Source: DALYDK01 sp964477125 (GTDB lineage Bacteria > Patescibacteriota > Saccharimonadia > Saccharimonadales > CAIOMD01). Taken from it: DNA of 6,917 bases. This document shows positions 5,882-6,917 of the stretch, in pieces. The stretch covers positions 1 to 6,917 of the forward strand of contig CAYZCZ010000031.1 of the NCBI GenBank assembly GCA_964477125.1, given 5' to 3'. The notes beneath the pieces were generated by a model that did no database searches, was not told the DNA's origin, and was given only the letters and a program-made list of their open reading frames with translations. Positions within the stretch are counted from its first letter, which is position 1. The number at the start of each line of letters is the position of its first letter. Made by a program: the position numbers and the translations under genes.

Positions 5882-6917
5882 TGAGCGAAGATCTACAATC
5901 ATTACAGTCCGAAGAAATACAAAGTGAGGTTCTGCATGAACAGCTAAAAAAGCTTTTGGCTGAAAAAATCGGGGCAGACCCGAATGAGCCTTTAGATACA
6001 TTACTATCAAAGTTTGCCAGCCCTGAACTTTCTGACTTTGATAAGGCAGATAAAGATGAAAAAAACCGTATATTAAATGAGGCAATTGAGGCCCAAGAGC
6101 AAGGTGAGGCTACTGAAGGCCAGGTTTTTATAGTAAGCGTTGCTAACCATGCAGCCGACTTAGTCCAGGAACAAAATAAAACAGGAATAGATCAATCTAA
6201 GGTAGACCCCGAAACCGAACATCCAGCCAAGCTTAGTGAGCTAGATATTTTGTTAAAACAACGGGAAGAAATTGCAAATAAAGCGGGTTATGATAACGAA
6301 GCTAAAGCCCAATTGGATGAGATAGATAAAGAGATTGAATTCCTAAAAGACAAGGAACCTCAAACCGAAGAACAGCAAGCTGACAAAAATAATGCAGAAC
6401 AATTACCAGAACAATCAGTCCAAGATGATATACATAGTTCGTCAGAAGTGTTAAATAATAATCCACCTGAATTAGAAAATAACAAACCCAATAAGTCCCA
6501 GCCAGGCTATTTTTCTGCTGAAAATACAGATGACCGAATATTAAATAATTTAAGCAATAACGAAGCAGAACTCGCTGATATAGAAACAAAACTTAGCGAC
6601 CCAAGCGTGGACGATAACGAAAAACAAGTTTTAGAGTCACGTAAGTACAATTTGCTGGATCAGCAAGAATTCTTACTTAGAAGAAAGCCAGCCGAAAAAC
6701 CCCTAGAGGTCAGTGAGCCTAATTTTACTGAAGAATCTACCGATGAGAGAATAGATAGGGTTATTTCTGAGGCTGAAGCAGAACTCGCTGATATAGAAAC
6801 AAAACTTAGCGACCCAAGCGTGGACGATAACGAAAAACAAGAGTTAGATGCTCGGAAAAACGAACTTTTGCAACATCTTGAATTTTTAAGAACAAGACAG
6901 GCTGATAAAGAAACGCC
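5881..6917 (+). CDS. Acidic repeat/coiled-coil protein, 3' end outside window
   Basis: This open frame runs from ATG 5881 to the window edge without a stop (345 full codons). It is very rich in Glu, Asp, Gln, Asn and Lys and has no signal peptide or membrane helix in the visible part. The only hydrophobic patch is QVFIVSVANHAADLV near residue 81. Heptad-like helical hairpins recur: a degenerate one around LSELDILLKQREEIANKAG (118 on), then two copies of a 71-residue unit (211-281 and 282 to the edge) sharing the identical EAELADIETKLSDPSVDDNE. Between them lies a Pro/Asn/Glu-rich linker. I do not recognise the family. A scaffold or adaptor working with the coupled small protein upstream is possible but is inference. 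The GGAG site and TAATG overlap make the start secure. Confidence 0.88.
   Translation, partial: MSEDLQSLQSEEIQSEVLHEQLKKLLAEKIGADPNEPLDTLLSKFASPELSDFDKADKDEKNRILNEAIEAQEQGEATEGQVFIVSVANHAADLVQEQNKTGIDQSKVDPETEHPAKLSELDILLKQREEIANKAGYDNEAKAQLDEIDKEIEFLKDKEPQTEEQQADKNNAEQLPEQSVQDDIHSSSEVLNNNPPELENNKPNKSQPGYFSAENTDDRILNNLSNNEAELADIETKLSDPSVDDNEKQVLESRKYNLLDQQEFLLRRKPAEKPLEVSEPNFTEESTDERIDRVISEAEAELADIETKLSDPSVDDNEKQELDARKNELLQHLEFLRTRQADKET
6562..6628 (+). repeat. 67-base perfect direct repeat, first copy
   Basis: It begins GAAGCAGAACTCGCTGATAT and ends GAAAAACAAG, and is identical base for base to 6775-6841. It codes for the EAELADIETKLSDPSVDDNE core and two more residues. Confidence 0.97.
6775..6841 (+). 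repeat. 67-base perfect direct repeat, second copy
   Basis: Exact copy of 6562-6628, displaced by 213 bases. The bases just outside differ on both sides (C/T before, T/A after), so 67 is the full exact length. Confidence 0.97.

Larger units (their letters stand above)
6511..6917 (+). repeat. 213-base tandem in-frame repeat, two copies (second cut by edge)
   Basis: Unit 1 (6511-6723) and unit 2 (6724 to the edge) align at a fixed offset of 213 bases, or 71 codons, keeping frame. Both begin with Phe and carry a TD(D/E)RI motif, then the identical core, then an RKxxLLxxxEFL helix. Outside the core the copies have diverged considerably. More units may follow beyond the window. Confidence 0.88.

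Noticed and set aside
5759..6085. 108-codon open frame on the minus strand opposite the coupled gene pair.
   Set aside because: It is antisense to two well-supported genes with ribosome sites, and its composition is what the complement of acidic coding sequence gives.
6302..6589. 95-codon hydrophobic open frame on the minus strand.
   Set aside because: It is the complement of Glu/Asp/Asn-rich codons, which mechanically read as Leu, Phe and Val. There is no ribosome site, and it lies inside the repeat protein gene.

Overview
The window looks like a piece of an AT-rich genome from the Candidate Phyla Radiation, most likely a Saccharibacteria (TM7) relative. This rests on a multi-TM/GAF histidine kinase of a kind common there, a short protein resembling DUF5663, and an aminoacyltransferase-like DUF2156 protein. 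These are family impressions from memory, not database results. The standard code fits: the three large complete genes contain no in-frame TGA, and one gene ends in TGA just ahead of a strong terminator. That argues against the recoded-UGA Gracilibacteria and Absconditabacteria. No tRNA, rRNA, CRISPR array, transposase or integrase is visible.

Left part (1-4966). The window opens inside the C-terminal half of a sensor histidine kinase (1-542). About 2.3 kb further on, a complete paralogue follows on the same strand (2822-4966): multi-TM sensor, GAF-like domain, coiled coil, HisKA and HATPase. Where they can be compared, the two copies share long runs of exact nucleotide identity broken by diverged segments, as gene conversion would leave. 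Between them sit two convergent genes that share a TTAA palindrome as their stops. One is a GNAT-like acyltransferase candidate (711-1889, +). The other is a DUF2156 / phosphatidylglycerol lysyltransferase C-terminal family protein (1886-2791, -). The second gene is divergent from the complete kinase, with only 30 bases between the start codons.

Middle (4967-5580). A compact single-gene unit has a good sigma70-type promoter, a Shine-Dalgarno-directed GTG start at 5048, a 115-residue four-helix membrane protein, a 54-base hairpin closed by a GAAA loop, and a classic intrinsic terminator. Its GC content (about 48% by hand count) and codon use differ clearly from its neighbours.

Right part (5518-6917). 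A new promoter drives two translationally coupled genes. The first is a 99-residue acidic protein resembling DUF5663. It overlaps by one base (TAATG) a long acidic, coiled-coil-like protein that stays open to the window edge (5881-6917). That protein carries a 213-base tandem repeat with a 67-base perfectly identical core.

Functionally, the best-supported theme is envelope sensing and modification: two related membrane kinases flank two acyltransferase-type genes, and no response regulator is in view. The link between kinases and acyltransferases is inferred from proximity only.
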